Made by a program: the position numbers and the translations under genes
The notes under the pieces: model-generated
Seen by the model: only the letters and a program-made list of their open reading frames with translations
The model's database searches: none
What the model was told of the DNA's origin: nothing
Shown: piece by piece, positions 51,142 through 60,364 of the stretch
Numbering within the stretch: position 1 is the stretch's first letter
How the letters are laid out: the number at the start of each line of letters is the position of its first letter
NCBI GenBank assembly: GCA_026394075.1
Contig: JAPKYX010000216.1
Span: 1-64,000 of the forward strand
Source: Acidobacteriota bacterium
Lineage (GTDB): Bacteria > Acidobacteriota > Terriglobia > Bryobacterales > Bryobacteraceae
Length of the DNA stretch: 64,000 bases
Direction of reading: 5' to 3'

Positions 51142-53184
51142 TTAGTTGGGCGTCGGCCCGGTACCCAGATACTGCTGCCACCACAACAGCTCCTGCCGGT
51201 AACGATGGACGGTGTCCCAGGGTGACCAGCCGCCGTGCGACGTATTCGGATAGCGCACAAACTTCGCGGGAACCTGGCGCTTCTTCAAGGCCGTGTACAT
51301 CTCCTCGGCCTGCGCAATCGGCACCCGGTGATCAGCTTCACCATGCACGAACAACGTCGGCGTCGAGACCTTGTCGGCGTAAGTAATGGGCGACTGGCGG
51401 ATCATGGTGCGGTTGCCTTCCGGCTCCCAGGGATAGCCGAGAAACTCCGTTTCCTTGGTGCGCGGAATGTCGCCCGTGCCGTAGTTGCTGATCCAGTTGG
51501 TGGGCCCCGCGCCGACTACAGCCGCCGCAAAGCGATTCGTGTGGCCGATCAGCCAGTTGGTCAAAAAGCCGCCATAGGAATACCCCGTGACGCCCAGGCG
51601 CTTGGGGTCCGCTGAGTAGTGGCGCAGCGCGTAGTCCAAGCCCGCCATCACGTCCTCCATGTCCCGGTCACCCCAAGCGCCCCACGTGCCCCAGCGGAAC
51701 TTCTCGCCGTAACCCGTGCTGGCTCGCGGATTGGTGGAGACCACGATGTAGCCCGCCGCCGCCAGCAGTTGGTGAGGGTAGGCGAAGTTGTTGGCGTAGG
51801 CCCCATGCGGGCCGCCGTGGCTGGTCAGGATCAGCGGATACTTGCCTTTGCTCGCGCTATAGCCGGGAGGCAGCAGCACCCAGCCATCAATTGAGGTGCC
51901 GTCCTTGCTGTCAAAGCGAATCCGTTCGGTGGCGCCCAGCTGAAAGGCGGCGGGCGTGGTCAGCATCTTCTCCGCACCAGCGGCGATGCCATTAAATGGC
52001 GCGATGAAGAGCGTGCCGGGGTGATCGGGGTCACTGCCTAGATACGCCATCTGCTCGCCCGGTTCAGTCATGGAGAAGCCGGACAGCACGCGGTCGCCCT
52101 TTGTCACGGGCTGCACTTCGCCCGTGGCCACCGTCAACCGGAACAGGTGCGCGGTGCCCCTATCCTGAGCTTCAAAATAGATCGCTTGCCCATCCGCAGA
52201 CCAGCGCGGAGAAACCGGCATGCCGTCCCAGTTGGCGGTCAGGTTGCGCGGCGGCTGGGCGTTGGCAGCAGAGAACACCGCAATGTCCTCGGGGCTGCCA
52301 AAACGCTGCTTCAGCTTCAGCACCAAACCCAGGCCCTGCTCCCGGACCACGGCGATTGAGTGGCCATCGGGTGACCACGTGGGGCTCTGGTGGTGATAGC
52401 CATCATCGGCGGACAAGCGCAGCAGGCTCCGGCCGGCAAGCGTGAAAGCATAGAGATCCGCGCGCTCATACGCATACTCATCGCGCTGATGGGTGTTGGC
52501 CGTAAAGGCCAGCCGCTGGCTGTCGGGTGACCAGGTGACGCCGCTCACATCCACGCCCAACCGCGTCAACTGCAGCGGCGCACCGCCAGCGCGGGCAACA
52601 ACGTACAGCTCTTGCGGCGGCGTAGCCACCGGGTCGCGCGGGTCCGGCAAATAGCCCCGGCCGTCGAACCGGAAATTCATCCAGTCGTAGATGCGCCCCT
52701 TGAAGCGCTTCTCCACTTGGCGGTCGAACTCCGAAAGCTCCGCTGCGGGTTTCGCTGGCGGAGGCGTGCGCTTGGTGAAGGCAATCCAGACGTTGTCTGG
52801 GCTGAACACCGGACGGCCCTCGACACCAGGAATCTCCACGCGCGGCGTACCTGGCACATCCATCTTCAGGAAGTAAGTTTTGCCCGCGGAAGTGAAGGCC
52901 AGCAACTGGCCATCCGGGCTCCACTGCGGCGCCGTCGCGCCACCCGCTTCCCCCGCCACCCGGACCGCCGCCGTGGAACCATCCGCGGGCACCAGCCAGA
53001 TCTCACTATGCCGCCGATTCTCGGCTTCGACGATGGTGGTCCTGACATAGGCCACCCGCTTGCCATCGGGCGAAATAGCCGGCGACGAGAGCGTTTCCAG
53101 CCGGTAGTAATCGGCCAGCGTCACAGGGGCAGGCTGGGCCAGCAAGAGCGCTGAAAAGATCAGGCCAAAAGCAGCGGTGCGCAT
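51142..53184 (-). CDS. S9-family peptidase, second copy
   Basis: A 680-residue secreted serine peptidase with the same layout as the one at 19235-21343. A signal peptide (MRTAAFGLIFSALLLAQ) and a propeller with SPDG blades (ISPDGKRVAYVRT, WSPDGQLLAFTSA, WSPDSQRLAFTA, WSPDGHSIAVVRE) precede the catalytic domain: HGGPHGAY, the serine in GVTGYSYGGFLTNWL, Asp in HGEADHRVPIAQ and His in NTSHGGWSP. The ATG at 53184 has AGGAG upstream and starts the signal peptide. With the aminopeptidase P it forms a secreted peptide-degrading unit. Confidence 0.93.
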   Translation of the reverse strand: MRTAAFGLIFSALLLAQPAPVTLADYYRLETLSSPAISPDGKRVAYVRTTIVEAENRRHSEIWLVPADGSTAAVRVAGEAGGATAPQWSPDGQLLAFTSAGKTYFLKMDVPGTPRVEIPGVEGRPVFSPDNVWIAFTKRTPPPAKPAAELSEFDRQVEKRFKGRIYDWMNFRFDGRGYLPDPRDPVATPPQELYVVARAGGAPLQLTRLGVDVSGVTWSPDSQRLAFTANTHQRDEYAYERADLYAFTLAGRSLLRLSADDGYHHQSPTWSPDGHSIAVVREQGLGLVLKLKQRFGSPEDIAVFSAANAQPPRNLTANWDGMPVSPRWSADGQAIYFEAQDRGTAHLFRLTVATGEVQPVTKGDRVLSGFSMTEPGEQMAYLGSDPDHPGTLFIAPFNGIAAGAEKMLTTPAAFQLGATERIRFDSKDGTSIDGWVLLPPGYSASKGKYPLILTSHGGPHGAYANNFAYPHQLLAAAGYIVVSTNPRASTGYGEKFRWGTWGAWGDRDMEDVMAGLDYALRHYSADPKRLGVTGYSYGGFLTNWLIGHTNRFAAAVVGAGPTNWISNYGTGDIPRTKETEFLGYPWEPEGNRTMIRQSPITYADKVSTPTLFVHGEADHRVPIAQAEEMYTALKKRQVPAKFVRYPNTSHGGWSPWDTVHRYRQELLWWQQYLGTGPTPN

Positions 53185-53382
53185 TGAATCGGAGGCTCCT
53201 GAAGTGAAGTCGGAGGCGCAGCAGGCAACGGGGCCTCGCGGTGCCGGGCCCGGGAGATCTCCCAGCATACACAAATCACATTGCAGGCGAGCGCGGCTGG
53301 GCACCTTCCGGCGCAAGATCCCGCAATCCGCATGCTGGCGCATGGCGGCTCGGAAATGCGCGCCCGTCATCGACATTTACTT

Positions 53383-53421
53383 ACCGAGCCGTGACCGCAA
53401 GGGAGCGGTGCTCAGATCCCC
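53383..53421 (+). repeat. Dispersed intergenic repeat, copy I
   Basis: ACCGAGCCGTGACCGCAAGG followed by GAGCGGTGCTCAGATCCCC. It differs from copy A in the middle (GACCGCAAGG) and is closest to what appears to be the ancestral unit. Confidence 0.7.
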
Positions 53422-53445
53422 ATGGTGCGACGAAAATGCATCAGC

Positions 53446-56112
53446 CTAAGGCGCAGTCTGCTGCAGCAGTTTCGCCACCAGCGCTGTCCATCCCGTTTGA
53501 TGGCTGGCCCCTAGTCCGGCGCCGGTGTCGCCGTGGAAGTACTCGTAGAACAGAATGTGATCCCGGAAGTGCGGGTCGTTCTGGAATAGCGGCGAATCCT
53601 CGTAGACCGGACGCCGTCCGTCGGCATCTTTCAGGAACAATCGCGACAACCGGCGCGACAGCTCCGCCGCTACTTCATCCAGCGGCATGAAGTTCCCTGA
53701 GCCGGATGGGCATTCCACCTGCACTGCGTCGCCGTGGTAGTAACCGAACTTCTGCAGGCTCTCGATCAGCAAGTAGTTCAACGGAAACCAGACCGGTCCG
53801 CGCCAGTTCGAATTGCCGCCAAACATCCAGCTGGAGGACTCGCCGGGCTCATAGTCGATCCGGTAGTCCTGATCATGAACGCGCATCGTATACGGGTGTT
53901 GCGCGTGCTCCCGGGACAGGCTGCGGAGGCCGTGGGGCGACAGAAACTCCGTCTCATCGAGCATCCGGGACATCAACCGTCGCAAGCGTTCGCGGCCCAC
54001 CAGCGAAAGCAACCGGCGCGAGTTCTGGCCGGGCCGGGTGAGGGAGGCGAGGTTGCCGCACAGGTCCGGCCGGTTCTCGATAAACCACTTGGTGCGGCGG
54101 GCGAAGTTGGGCAGCCGGTCGTAGGTGTCCAGTTCCAGGCTTTCCACCGCAAACAGCGGGATCAAGCCCACCATGCTGCGGATCTTCAAGTGCATGGACC
54201 GCCCGTCCGGGAACTGGAGCCGGTCATAGTAAAAGCCGTCTTCCTCATCCCACAGGCCCTGGTCACCGGAGCGGTTCATCGCATTGGCGATGTAGAGGAA
54301 GTGTTCAAAAAACTTGCTCGCGATGTCTTCGTAGACCGGATTGTAGAGCGCCAGCTCAATCGCGATCTTCAGCATGTTCAGGCAGTACATCGCCATCCAG
54401 GCCGTGCCATCGGATTGTTCCAGCAGGACGCCGCCGGGCAGCGGGCGCGAACGGTCGAAGACGCCGATGTTATCCAGGCCCAGAAAGCCGCCCTCAAAGA
54501 TGTTGTTCCCGGCCGAATCCTTGCGGTTCACCCACCAGGTGAAGTTCATCAGCAGCTTGTGGAAGACGCTTTCCAGAAACTTGATGTCGCCCTCACCGCG
54601 GATGCGCCGGTCGATCTGGAAGACGCGCCAGCAGGCCCAGGCATGCACCGGCGGATTGACGTCGGAGAAGTTCCACTCATAGGCCGGGATCTGGCCGTTG
54701 GGGTGCATGTACCATTCGCGCAACAGCAGGCTCAACTGGCCTTTGGCGAACTCCGGGTCAATCAGCGCGAATGGAATGGCGTGGAAGGCCGTGTCCCAGG
54801 CGGCGTACCAGGGATACTCCCACTTGTCCGGCATCGAGATGATGTCTTCATTGAAGACATGGTTCCACGCGCTGTTGCGCCCTTCGGCGCGGTTCACTGG
54901 AGGCGGCGGAAAGGCGGGGTCGCCTTTGCTCCAGTAATGGTAGAACTGCTTGGTCCAGATCAGGCCCGCAAAGGCGTGGCGCTGGACCTGGGGGGCGTCG
55001 TCGGTCAAGTCGGGGGGGATGAAGAAGGTGTAGAACTGATCGGCCTCCGCGATGCGCTCGGCGAAGATCTGGTCGAAGTTCTGGGTCCACAGCTGCTCGG
55101 ACGGACGTTGCAGCCGCCAGCGGATGGTGCTGGTCTCACCGGGCGCCAGCGTCATGCGATACCAAGCAGCAGCCTTCGTGCCAATATCAGCCGGGTTGAT
55201 GGCGTGCTGTTCACCACGCAACACAAAGCGGTGGAAGGCATCCTTGTAGAAACGCGTGGGCGAGGCGTAGTTGTACAGCAGCTCCGTGTTGGTTTCGTTC
55301 TCGGTGAACAGCAGCCGCTCCGGCCGTTCCAGGTGGAGATGCAACTGCCCCAGCGTCGGCTCATTCAGTTCGACGCACTCGGGACTGGCTTGCGCGAGCG
55401 TTGGCCGCACTGCCTCCAGCCCCCAGCTCCAGGTATTCCGGAACCACACCGTGGGCAGCACGTGCAGCGCCGCCGCCTCCGGCCCGCGATTGGTCACCGT
55501 GATCCGGCACAGGATGTCGTCGGGTGAGGCCTTGGCGTACTCCACCTGCACGTCGAAGTAGCGATCTTCGGCAAAGATGCTGGTGTTGGCCAACTCCAGC
55601 TCCGGTGCCGTGCGCGGGCGGCGGCCCATCTCGCGCAACTGCGAATAAGGGAACTCCCGCTGCGGGTACTTGTAGAGGAACTTCAAGTAAGAATGCGTGG
55701 GCGTGGCGTCCAGGTAGTAATAGCACTCCTTGACGTCCTCTCCGTGGTTGCCCTCCGGGTTCGACAGCCCGAACAGCTTCTCCTTCAACAGCGGATCGCG
55801 CCCATTCCACAACGCCAGGCTCAGGCAGATGCGCTGGTGGTTGTCACACACGCCAGCCAAACCATCCTCACCCCAGCGGAATGCCTGGGCGTGGGACCGC
55901 TCAAACGTCAGCGCCCGCCACGCATCGCCGGACAGCGAGTAGTCCTCGCGCACCGTGCCCCAGGCCCGTTCCGCCACGTATGGCCCCCAGCGCCGCCAGT
56001 GCTTCTCGCGCCGCGTAGTTTCTTCCAGCCGTTGGCCTTCCTGTGTCTGCTGGGCGGGACTGCCCGATGGTGAATGGTGCGGGCGGGGGGCTGGTGTGGG
56101 GGAGTCGGTCAT
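53446..56112 (-). CDS. GH63-like alpha-glucosidase
   Basis: An 888-residue cytoplasmic glycoside hydrolase of the GH63/mannosyl-oligosaccharide glucosidase type. The N-terminal domain (about 60-370, [20 protein letters not shown]) is followed by an (alpha/alpha)6 barrel with [68 protein letters not shown] and [20 protein letters not shown]; acidic residues in the WDTAFH and GGNSNWRGP areas are the likely catalytic pair. It has no signal peptide. Bacterial members hydrolyse glucosylglycerate or related alpha-glucosides. ATG at 56112 chosen; the TTG at 56145 is possible. Confidence 0.9.
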   Translation of the reverse strand: MTDSPTPAPRPHHSPSGSPAQQTQEGQRLEETTRREKHWRRWGPYVAERAWGTVREDYSLSGDAWRALTFERSHAQAFRWGEDGLAGVCDNHQRICLSLALWNGRDPLLKEKLFGLSNPEGNHGEDVKECYYYLDATPTHSYLKFLYKYPQREFPYSQLREMGRRPRTAPELELANTSIFAEDRYFDVQVEYAKASPDDILCRITVTNRGPEAAALHVLPTVWFRNTWSWGLEAVRPTLAQASPECVELNEPTLGQLHLHLERPERLLFTENETNTELLYNYASPTRFYKDAFHRFVLRGEQHAINPADIGTKAAAWYRMTLAPGETSTIRWRLQRPSEQLWTQNFDQIFAERIAEADQFYTFFIPPDLTDDAPQVQRHAFAGLIWTKQFYHYWSKGDPAFPPPPVNRAEGRNSAWNHVFNEDIISMPDKWEYPWYAAWDTAFHAIPFALIDPEFAKGQLSLLLREWYMHPNGQIPAYEWNFSDVNPPVHAWACWRVFQIDRRIRGEGDIKFLESVFHKLLMNFTWWVNRKDSAGNNIFEGGFLGLDNIGVFDRSRPLPGGVLLEQSDGTAWMAMYCLNMLKIAIELALYNPVYEDIASKFFEHFLYIANAMNRSGDQGLWDEEDGFYYDRLQFPDGRSMHLKIRSMVGLIPLFAVESLELDTYDRLPNFARRTKWFIENRPDLCGNLASLTRPGQNSRRLLSLVGRERLRRLMSRMLDETEFLSPHGLRSLSREHAQHPYTMRVHDQDYRIDYEPGESSSWMFGGNSNWRGPVWFPLNYLLIESLQKFGYYHGDAVQVECPSGSGNFMPLDEVAAELSRRLSRLFLKDADGRRPVYEDSPLFQNDPHFRDHILFYEYFHGDTGAGLGASHQTGWTALVAKLLQQTAP

Positions 56113-56256
56113 GCGCAAAAGCTCATCTGATGGGGCAATCCCCAATTGGTTGGCACCAGCGGACCCGCCAAAGCAGCGTCCGGTAGCGCTCTCCCCACCT
56201 TATCGACTTTGGCTGGTGCCCGCAGGACCCCGTATTTCCCGGACGCTCAGAGCGGA

Positions 56257-57432
56257 CTAAAGCGGCCGGCTGGCCTTCAGCGTGACGGTTTGCTTCGACT
56301 GCCGGTCCTCGATGATCAGCTGGCCGTTCTCGTGCCGCGCGTCATCCACTTTGGTGAACCCGGCCGGGACGCGCGTGATGAACATCAGGAAGCGGGTGGA
56401 GAGCTTCGACTTGGCGGGCAGCCACTTGAACGTGGGGACACCAAACAGCGTGCCCATCTCCACCGTTTGCCGGCGCGAGACATCATAAGGCTGCGTGCCG
56501 AATTCGAGACCTCGCGTCATCGCCAGATTGGTCGGGTAGTTCAGCCACTCCTGCAGCCACGGGTAGTCATCCCGCCGGTAGAGATAACCCAGCATCAGGC
56601 GGCTTTCCGTGTTGATGGCGGTCACGAACTCCAGGCGCCGGTTGGGGTCCACCGCACACCCCGTGTGGTCCAGCGAATCGGGCTTGGCGGGTGCGGACCG
56701 CAGATTGATCGTGCCGCCCGCCTGCAACGGAGCGATCGGATAGGTGAACTCCTGCCCGCCCAGCAACGTCCGATTGCGCGGAATGTTCTGGTGGGGGCGT
56801 GTCTGGCAGCGGCCCACCGAGGCATCCACCACCGTCACTTCCGGCTTCAGAAACGGGTAGCCGATCGTCGCATGCTCCGCCCAGTTGGCCGGCCGGTCAA
56901 ACGCCGTCTGACTTTCGAGCGTGCTGTCGACATAGACCACCTGCTCGCCCTCCACCAGCTCCACCCGTCGCGTAAACGTCTCCTGGACCAGCGGCAGATT
57001 GGCCCGCCAAGTGATCTGCTGAACGCCATCCGCATTGGTGGCGGACACGCGCTCCCAGGGCTGACGGTGCGCCTCGCCGTGGCCATCAAGACCCGCCGCC
57101 TTTTCCTCTGTTGAAGAAGGGCCGAAGCCGTCGACGCAGACGAAGTGGCCGATCGAGTCGCCGAAGCGCGCCGGGATCTTGTGCTCGCGGGCGATGGCCG
57201 CCGGGTTCCAAAGCGGGTTTAGGTGTTGCGGATCGTCCTTGAGCGTGAAACTGGCAAACGCTCCTCCGCGATTGAGCACCTGCAGTTCGAGTTTGTTGTT
57301 CTCTACGACGGTGGCCTCGCGGCCCTCGATGTTTGCCTGACGCTGCGCCCACACGGCGGAGAGCGCCAGAGTGAAAAACAGGCTTCCGGCAACCCGCGGT
57401 AGCCGGGCGGAGAGACCAAGTAGGTGAAGCAT
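56257..57432 (-). CDS. Secreted mutarotase-like (aldose epimerase fold) protein
   Basis: A 391-residue exported protein. A signal peptide (MLHLLGLSARLPRVAGSLFF and so on to AVWAQ) precedes a beta-sandwich of the galactose-mutarotase superfamily: EGREATVVENNKLELQVLNRGGAFASFTL, EHKIPARFGDSIGHFVCVDGFG and TLLGGQEFTYPIA. The catalytic residues of aldose 1-epimerase cannot be identified, so it may bind or isomerise sugars, or be a lyase relative. It stands in front of the GH63-like gene on the same strand, 144 bases away. Confidence 0.7.
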   Translation of the reverse strand: MLHLLGLSARLPRVAGSLFFTLALSAVWAQRQANIEGREATVVENNKLELQVLNRGGAFASFTLKDDPQHLNPLWNPAAIAREHKIPARFGDSIGHFVCVDGFGPSSTEEKAAGLDGHGEAHRQPWERVSATNADGVQQITWRANLPLVQETFTRRVELVEGEQVVYVDSTLESQTAFDRPANWAEHATIGYPFLKPEVTVVDASVGRCQTRPHQNIPRNRTLLGGQEFTYPIAPLQAGGTINLRSAPAKPDSLDHTGCAVDPNRRLEFVTAINTESRLMLGYLYRRDDYPWLQEWLNYPTNLAMTRGLEFGTQPYDVSRRQTVEMGTLFGVPTFKWLPAKSKLSTRFLMFITRVPAGFTKVDDARHENGQLIIEDRQSKQTVTLKASRPL

Positions 57433-57620
57433 CGCCGATATCTTTTCACAACCCAGGCCCCCAAGGGCTCGTCCGGCGCGTCCGCCCCCCTCATTTGATT
57501 TCGCTGGCGTTGAGTCTTCTAGCGCAGAAGGGCACGCAGACATGGGTCCTGTCACCCCTTTTTGGGGGCCACCTTCCGCGCAGGACCATAAGTTGCCGCC
57601 AGATGACAGGGCTAACTGTT

Positions 57621-57634
57621 GGTCACCCAAGTGC
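57621..57634 (+). promoter_or_regulatory. Possible sigma-54 (-24/-12) site
   Basis: GG (57621-57622), ten bases, GC (57633-57634), with GTGCT at the -12 side, 72 bases before the PEP-CTERM gene. The GG-N10-GC spacing fits sigma-54 but the remainder matches the consensus poorly. Sigma-54 control of PEP-CTERM genes is known in other bacteria. Confidence 0.25.
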
Positions 57635-57706
57635 TCCTCTATTTGGCGTATCGAAAAGTCTGTGAAACCTGACGACAAAGTTAGGCGCAGAAAGGAGTAT
57701 ATCGAT

Positions 57707-58243
57707 ATGAAACGACTATTCGTAGCGGCCTTGTTGACCGCGAATCTGGCCACGGCTTGTCGCATTTACGATCTCTACCAAGACTGGAGCGACGATCCGG
57801 ACCGATGGGGTTGGTCGCTCACTGGGGGTTACTTCGAGAAGGGCTCAGCTGGCATTCTAGTACTACCCGACCCCTGGGCGCGGGTGGGCTGGCAGTATGA
57901 CGGCCGCTCTGGGGGGCTAGTTAGCATCTCTGGTTCAGTGGAGTATGCCGAGGGCTTCCAGCTGGCGAGTGATGATTTCGAACTGCTTCTGGATGGGCAG
58001 CTGCTGACCTCTGGCACCGTCAGCTATCTCAATCCTGGACCGATCCATTTCAGGTTCGGTATCCCGTATACCCACCACGCTAACGTGGAGTTTTTCTTAC
58101 ACGCTACGGGGCCTATCTGCTGTGCCATCGCAAATGTGAGCTTGGTGTACGAAACTGTTCCGGAGCCCGGTACATTCGGGCTGATGGCGACCGCCGGGCT
58201 GGCCCTGCTGGTGGCTGGCTACCGGCATCACCACCAGACCTAA
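57707..58243 (+). CDS. PEP-CTERM-sorted secreted protein
   Basis: A 178-residue exported protein with a signal peptide (MKRLFVAALLTANLATA) and the C-terminal sorting signal VPEPGTFGLMATAGLALLVA, that is VPEP, a transmembrane stretch, and a basic end (YRHHHQT). Exosortase would cut it and place it on the surface or in the exopolysaccharide matrix. The middle is a beta-rich, Gly/Tyr-rich domain of about 130 residues with no known family. AAAGGAG lies 10 bases before the ATG at 57707. The only PEP-CTERM gene in the window; the exosortase is elsewhere. Confidence 0.85.
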   Translation: MKRLFVAALLTANLATACRIYDLYQDWSDDPDRWGWSLTGGYFEKGSAGILVLPDPWARVGWQYDGRSGGLVSISGSVEYAEGFQLASDDFELLLDGQLLTSGTVSYLNPGPIHFRFGIPYTHHANVEFFLHATGPICCAIANVSLVYETVPEPGTFGLMATAGLALLVAGYRHHHQT

Positions 58244-58277
58244 ACCGAGAGCGCGAGGCGGGAGGGCGTTTCGGCCT

Positions 58278-59252
58278 TCAGCGCGAGTGGGTTTTCAGCC
58301 GCCGCTCCAGGTAGTCCACAAACCGGGCGGTGGGGTCAAAGCCCACCACGTTCACCGCATCCGTAACGAAGTTAGACAGCGCATTGATGTCGTAATAGGC
58401 GATCTCGCCCGTCCGCTCATCCACCAGATACTCGATGCCGCCGACATCCAGCTTCGCCGCCCGTGCCAGCGCCAGTGCGCCTTCAATCGCGGCCGCTGGC
58501 GGGTGCTCGGCTTCGATGCGGAGCTTCTTCTTGCCGGGTGCTTCCACCGGGCAGGCGCTCATGTCCACCGGCGGCGGAGGCGGAGCGTCGTCCACCTGGC
58601 AGATATCGGCCGGGCAGAGGTTGAAGCTCGAAAGATCGGGCCAGATGCGGATGGCGTAGAGGAACTGGTTGTCCAGGATCTCGACGCGCACAATCGATTG
58701 ATCACGGGCGGTGAGAAACTCCTGCACCAGCGCGGTGCCATCGACGCCAAAATCAAACGTCGCGGCGGCCAGTTGCTCCATCGAGTCAAAGCGCACAATG
58801 CCCGCGCCGCTACCGCCCACGTTGGGTTTGAAGACGATAGGGAAGCGCAGTCCCTGGGCGGCCTCCACCACTCGGGCGGCGCTGTTGACGACCCGAGCTT
58901 TCGGATAACCCACGCCGCAGCGCCGGAACAGGTCCAGCTGCAAAGCCTTCGAGATCTCCACCGCATAGGCGGGGGTGCCGTTCACCACGGGAACGCCAGT
59001 CTCCTCCAGATGCCGCAGGTAGTCGCGGACGGTGAAGATGCCATTGCCGTGTCCCCGCCGGTGCGAGGAAGGGCTCATGCGGTTCACCACCAGGCTGTGG
59101 CCGACCGGCTGCTCCGGGTCGTAGACAAAATCGGCGGCCGGAAGCGGGGCCCAGGGCAGTCCGCGGCGGTCCAGTTCGCTAAACAGCAGGTTGAACCACT
59201 CGGGATGCTCGTACAGAATGCCGATCGACGGAGATGCGGGAGGCGCGCTCAT
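58278..59252 (-). CDS. ATP-grasp ligase-like protein
   Basis: A 324-residue ATP-grasp protein of the RimK/D-Ala-D-Ala-ligase-like class. MSAPPASPSIGILYEHPEWF begins the pre-ATP-grasp fold, FPIVFKPNVGGSGAGIVRF is the phosphate loop, ALVQEFLTARDQSIVRVEIL the adenine side, and DINALSNFVTDAV the metal-binding end. It joins a carboxylate to an amine or thiol with ATP, but the substrate cannot be read from sequence. It follows, and overlaps by ATGA, a 2Fe-2S protein gene, which is an uncommon partner. Confidence 0.82.
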   Translation of the reverse strand: MSAPPASPSIGILYEHPEWFNLLFSELDRRGLPWAPLPAADFVYDPEQPVGHSLVVNRMSPSSHRRGHGNGIFTVRDYLRHLEETGVPVVNGTPAYAVEISKALQLDLFRRCGVGYPKARVVNSAARVVEAAQGLRFPIVFKPNVGGSGAGIVRFDSMEQLAAATFDFGVDGTALVQEFLTARDQSIVRVEILDNQFLYAIRIWPDLSSFNLCPADICQVDDAPPPPPVDMSACPVEAPGKKKLRIEAEHPPAAAIEGALALARAAKLDVGGIEYLVDERTGEIAYYDINALSNFVTDAVNVVGFDPTARFVDYLERRLKTHSR

Positions 59253-60232
59253 AAAGTGATTGTGGCATCCTCGCCCGCCCGCTCGCGGCGGCTCCGTCCC
59301 CAGACGGCATTCCAGGGTGGAATCACAATGCTGACGCTGCCGAAAGCCTGGGCCTGGCAGGCGAGGCGGAGCAATGGGCGAGATGACTCAGTGTCCAGGC
59401 CCGGAGCGTCAAAGTACCCAAAATAGTCCATCCGCTGGCGCTCAAACGGCGTGATCTCCGACAGTTTCTCCTGTCCGCCCAGGACTCCCACCCAGCAAGT
59501 ACCGCAAGCCCCCGACCGGCAATCCACCGGGATGATGCCCATGCCCTCGTAGCAGCGTGGGTCGCGTAAGTGGTGTGGCCGCTTGTCAAGTTCCGCAGCG
59601 GTGGTGATGTGTTGCGACGGAATCAGGGGGAACCAGCCATCGGCGGTCTGCTCTTCGCAGATCACCCGGGGTGTCGAGCGCTTCCCGCGCAGCCGTTCCC
59701 CCAGCGAGGGGGCAAAATCAGAGGCCCGCGAGCGGAGCACCTGGTCGGCGGGGTGACCACGGGCGGTCACTCGGTTGGTCACCGCCTTGGCTGCTTCGGC
59801 GTTGGCGGGCGATTCCCAGCCGTCCCAGCCCGTCTGCCGCAGCGTCATCAGACCGATGGCCGCCATCGCCAGTGAGAACTCCGCTGGCGCTTGGCTGGCC
59901 TGGGCTACCGCTTCGACGGTCTCCCGCAAGTCAGTGCCCCCTCTGGCGGTGCCAATAGCGGCCTTCACCACCGCCCAGTAGCGGTGGCCGTAAAGGAACT
60001 CGTGGGAAGTATCCACCTGATCAAGCAGGCGGTAGGCGCCATTCACCTGGTAAAACTTTTCAAACTGCGGGCGTGACGCGGGGTTCTGCGCCAATGCGTG
60101 CCAGGGGAGCGGCCACAGTCCAAACCAGATGCGCAGCGCGTCGCGGTCCACGGCGTGCGTGCGCGGCAGCAGTTGCCGGATAACGTCCGGCCACTGGCCG
60201 TCCTGTTGCTGGAGTGAATCGAATAGGTTCAT
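59249..60232 (-). CDS. 2Fe-2S ferredoxin-domain protein with unknown N-terminus
   Basis: A 327-residue cytoplasmic protein. Residues 1-190 are a helical domain with no family I recognise (MNLFDSLQQQDGQWPDVIRQ; SHEFLYGHRYWAVVKAAIG). About residues 200-310 form a ferredoxin domain with CRSGACGTC (C-x4-C-x2-C) and a fourth Cys in LACQAQAFGS, which fits a plant-type 2Fe-2S cluster, rather like the succinate-dehydrogenase iron-sulfur subunit. It is coupled to the ATP-grasp gene by ATGA, so the pair should act in one pathway. The ATG at 60232 is used; the frame is open further upstream without a start signal. Confidence 0.78.
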   Translation of the reverse strand: MNLFDSLQQQDGQWPDVIRQLLPRTHAVDRDALRIWFGLWPLPWHALAQNPASRPQFEKFYQVNGAYRLLDQVDTSHEFLYGHRYWAVVKAAIGTARGGTDLRETVEAVAQASQAPAEFSLAMAAIGLMTLRQTGWDGWESPANAEAAKAVTNRVTARGHPADQVLRSRASDFAPSLGERLRGKRSTPRVICEEQTADGWFPLIPSQHITTAAELDKRPHHLRDPRCYEGMGIIPVDCRSGACGTCWVGVLGGQEKLSEITPFERQRMDYFGYFDAPGLDTESSRPLLRLACQAQAFGSVSIVIPPWNAVWGRSRRERAGEDATITL

Positions 60233-60293
60233 ACGGGGCAAGCACTTGGATGCTTCTGCGACACCCGGGGATGCGCCGTTGGGATGATGCTCC

Positions 60294-60323
60294 TTGACAG
60301 CAGGCCGTCGATTCTCATAGATT
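60294..60323 (+). promoter_or_regulatory. Promoter of the DapA-like gene
   Basis: TTGACA (60294-60299), 18-base spacer, TAGATT (60318-60323). Transcription would start near 60330 and give a leader of about 35 bases. Confidence 0.5.
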
Positions 60324-60364
60324 CGCGGAGGGGCACATTTCAGCCCCACCCTGGTCCCCAAAAC

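Noticed and set aside
53734-55527. Nearly 600-codon open frame antisense to the GH63-like gene
   Set aside because: It has no domain, signal or ribosome site, and the opposite strand encodes clear GH63 motifs.
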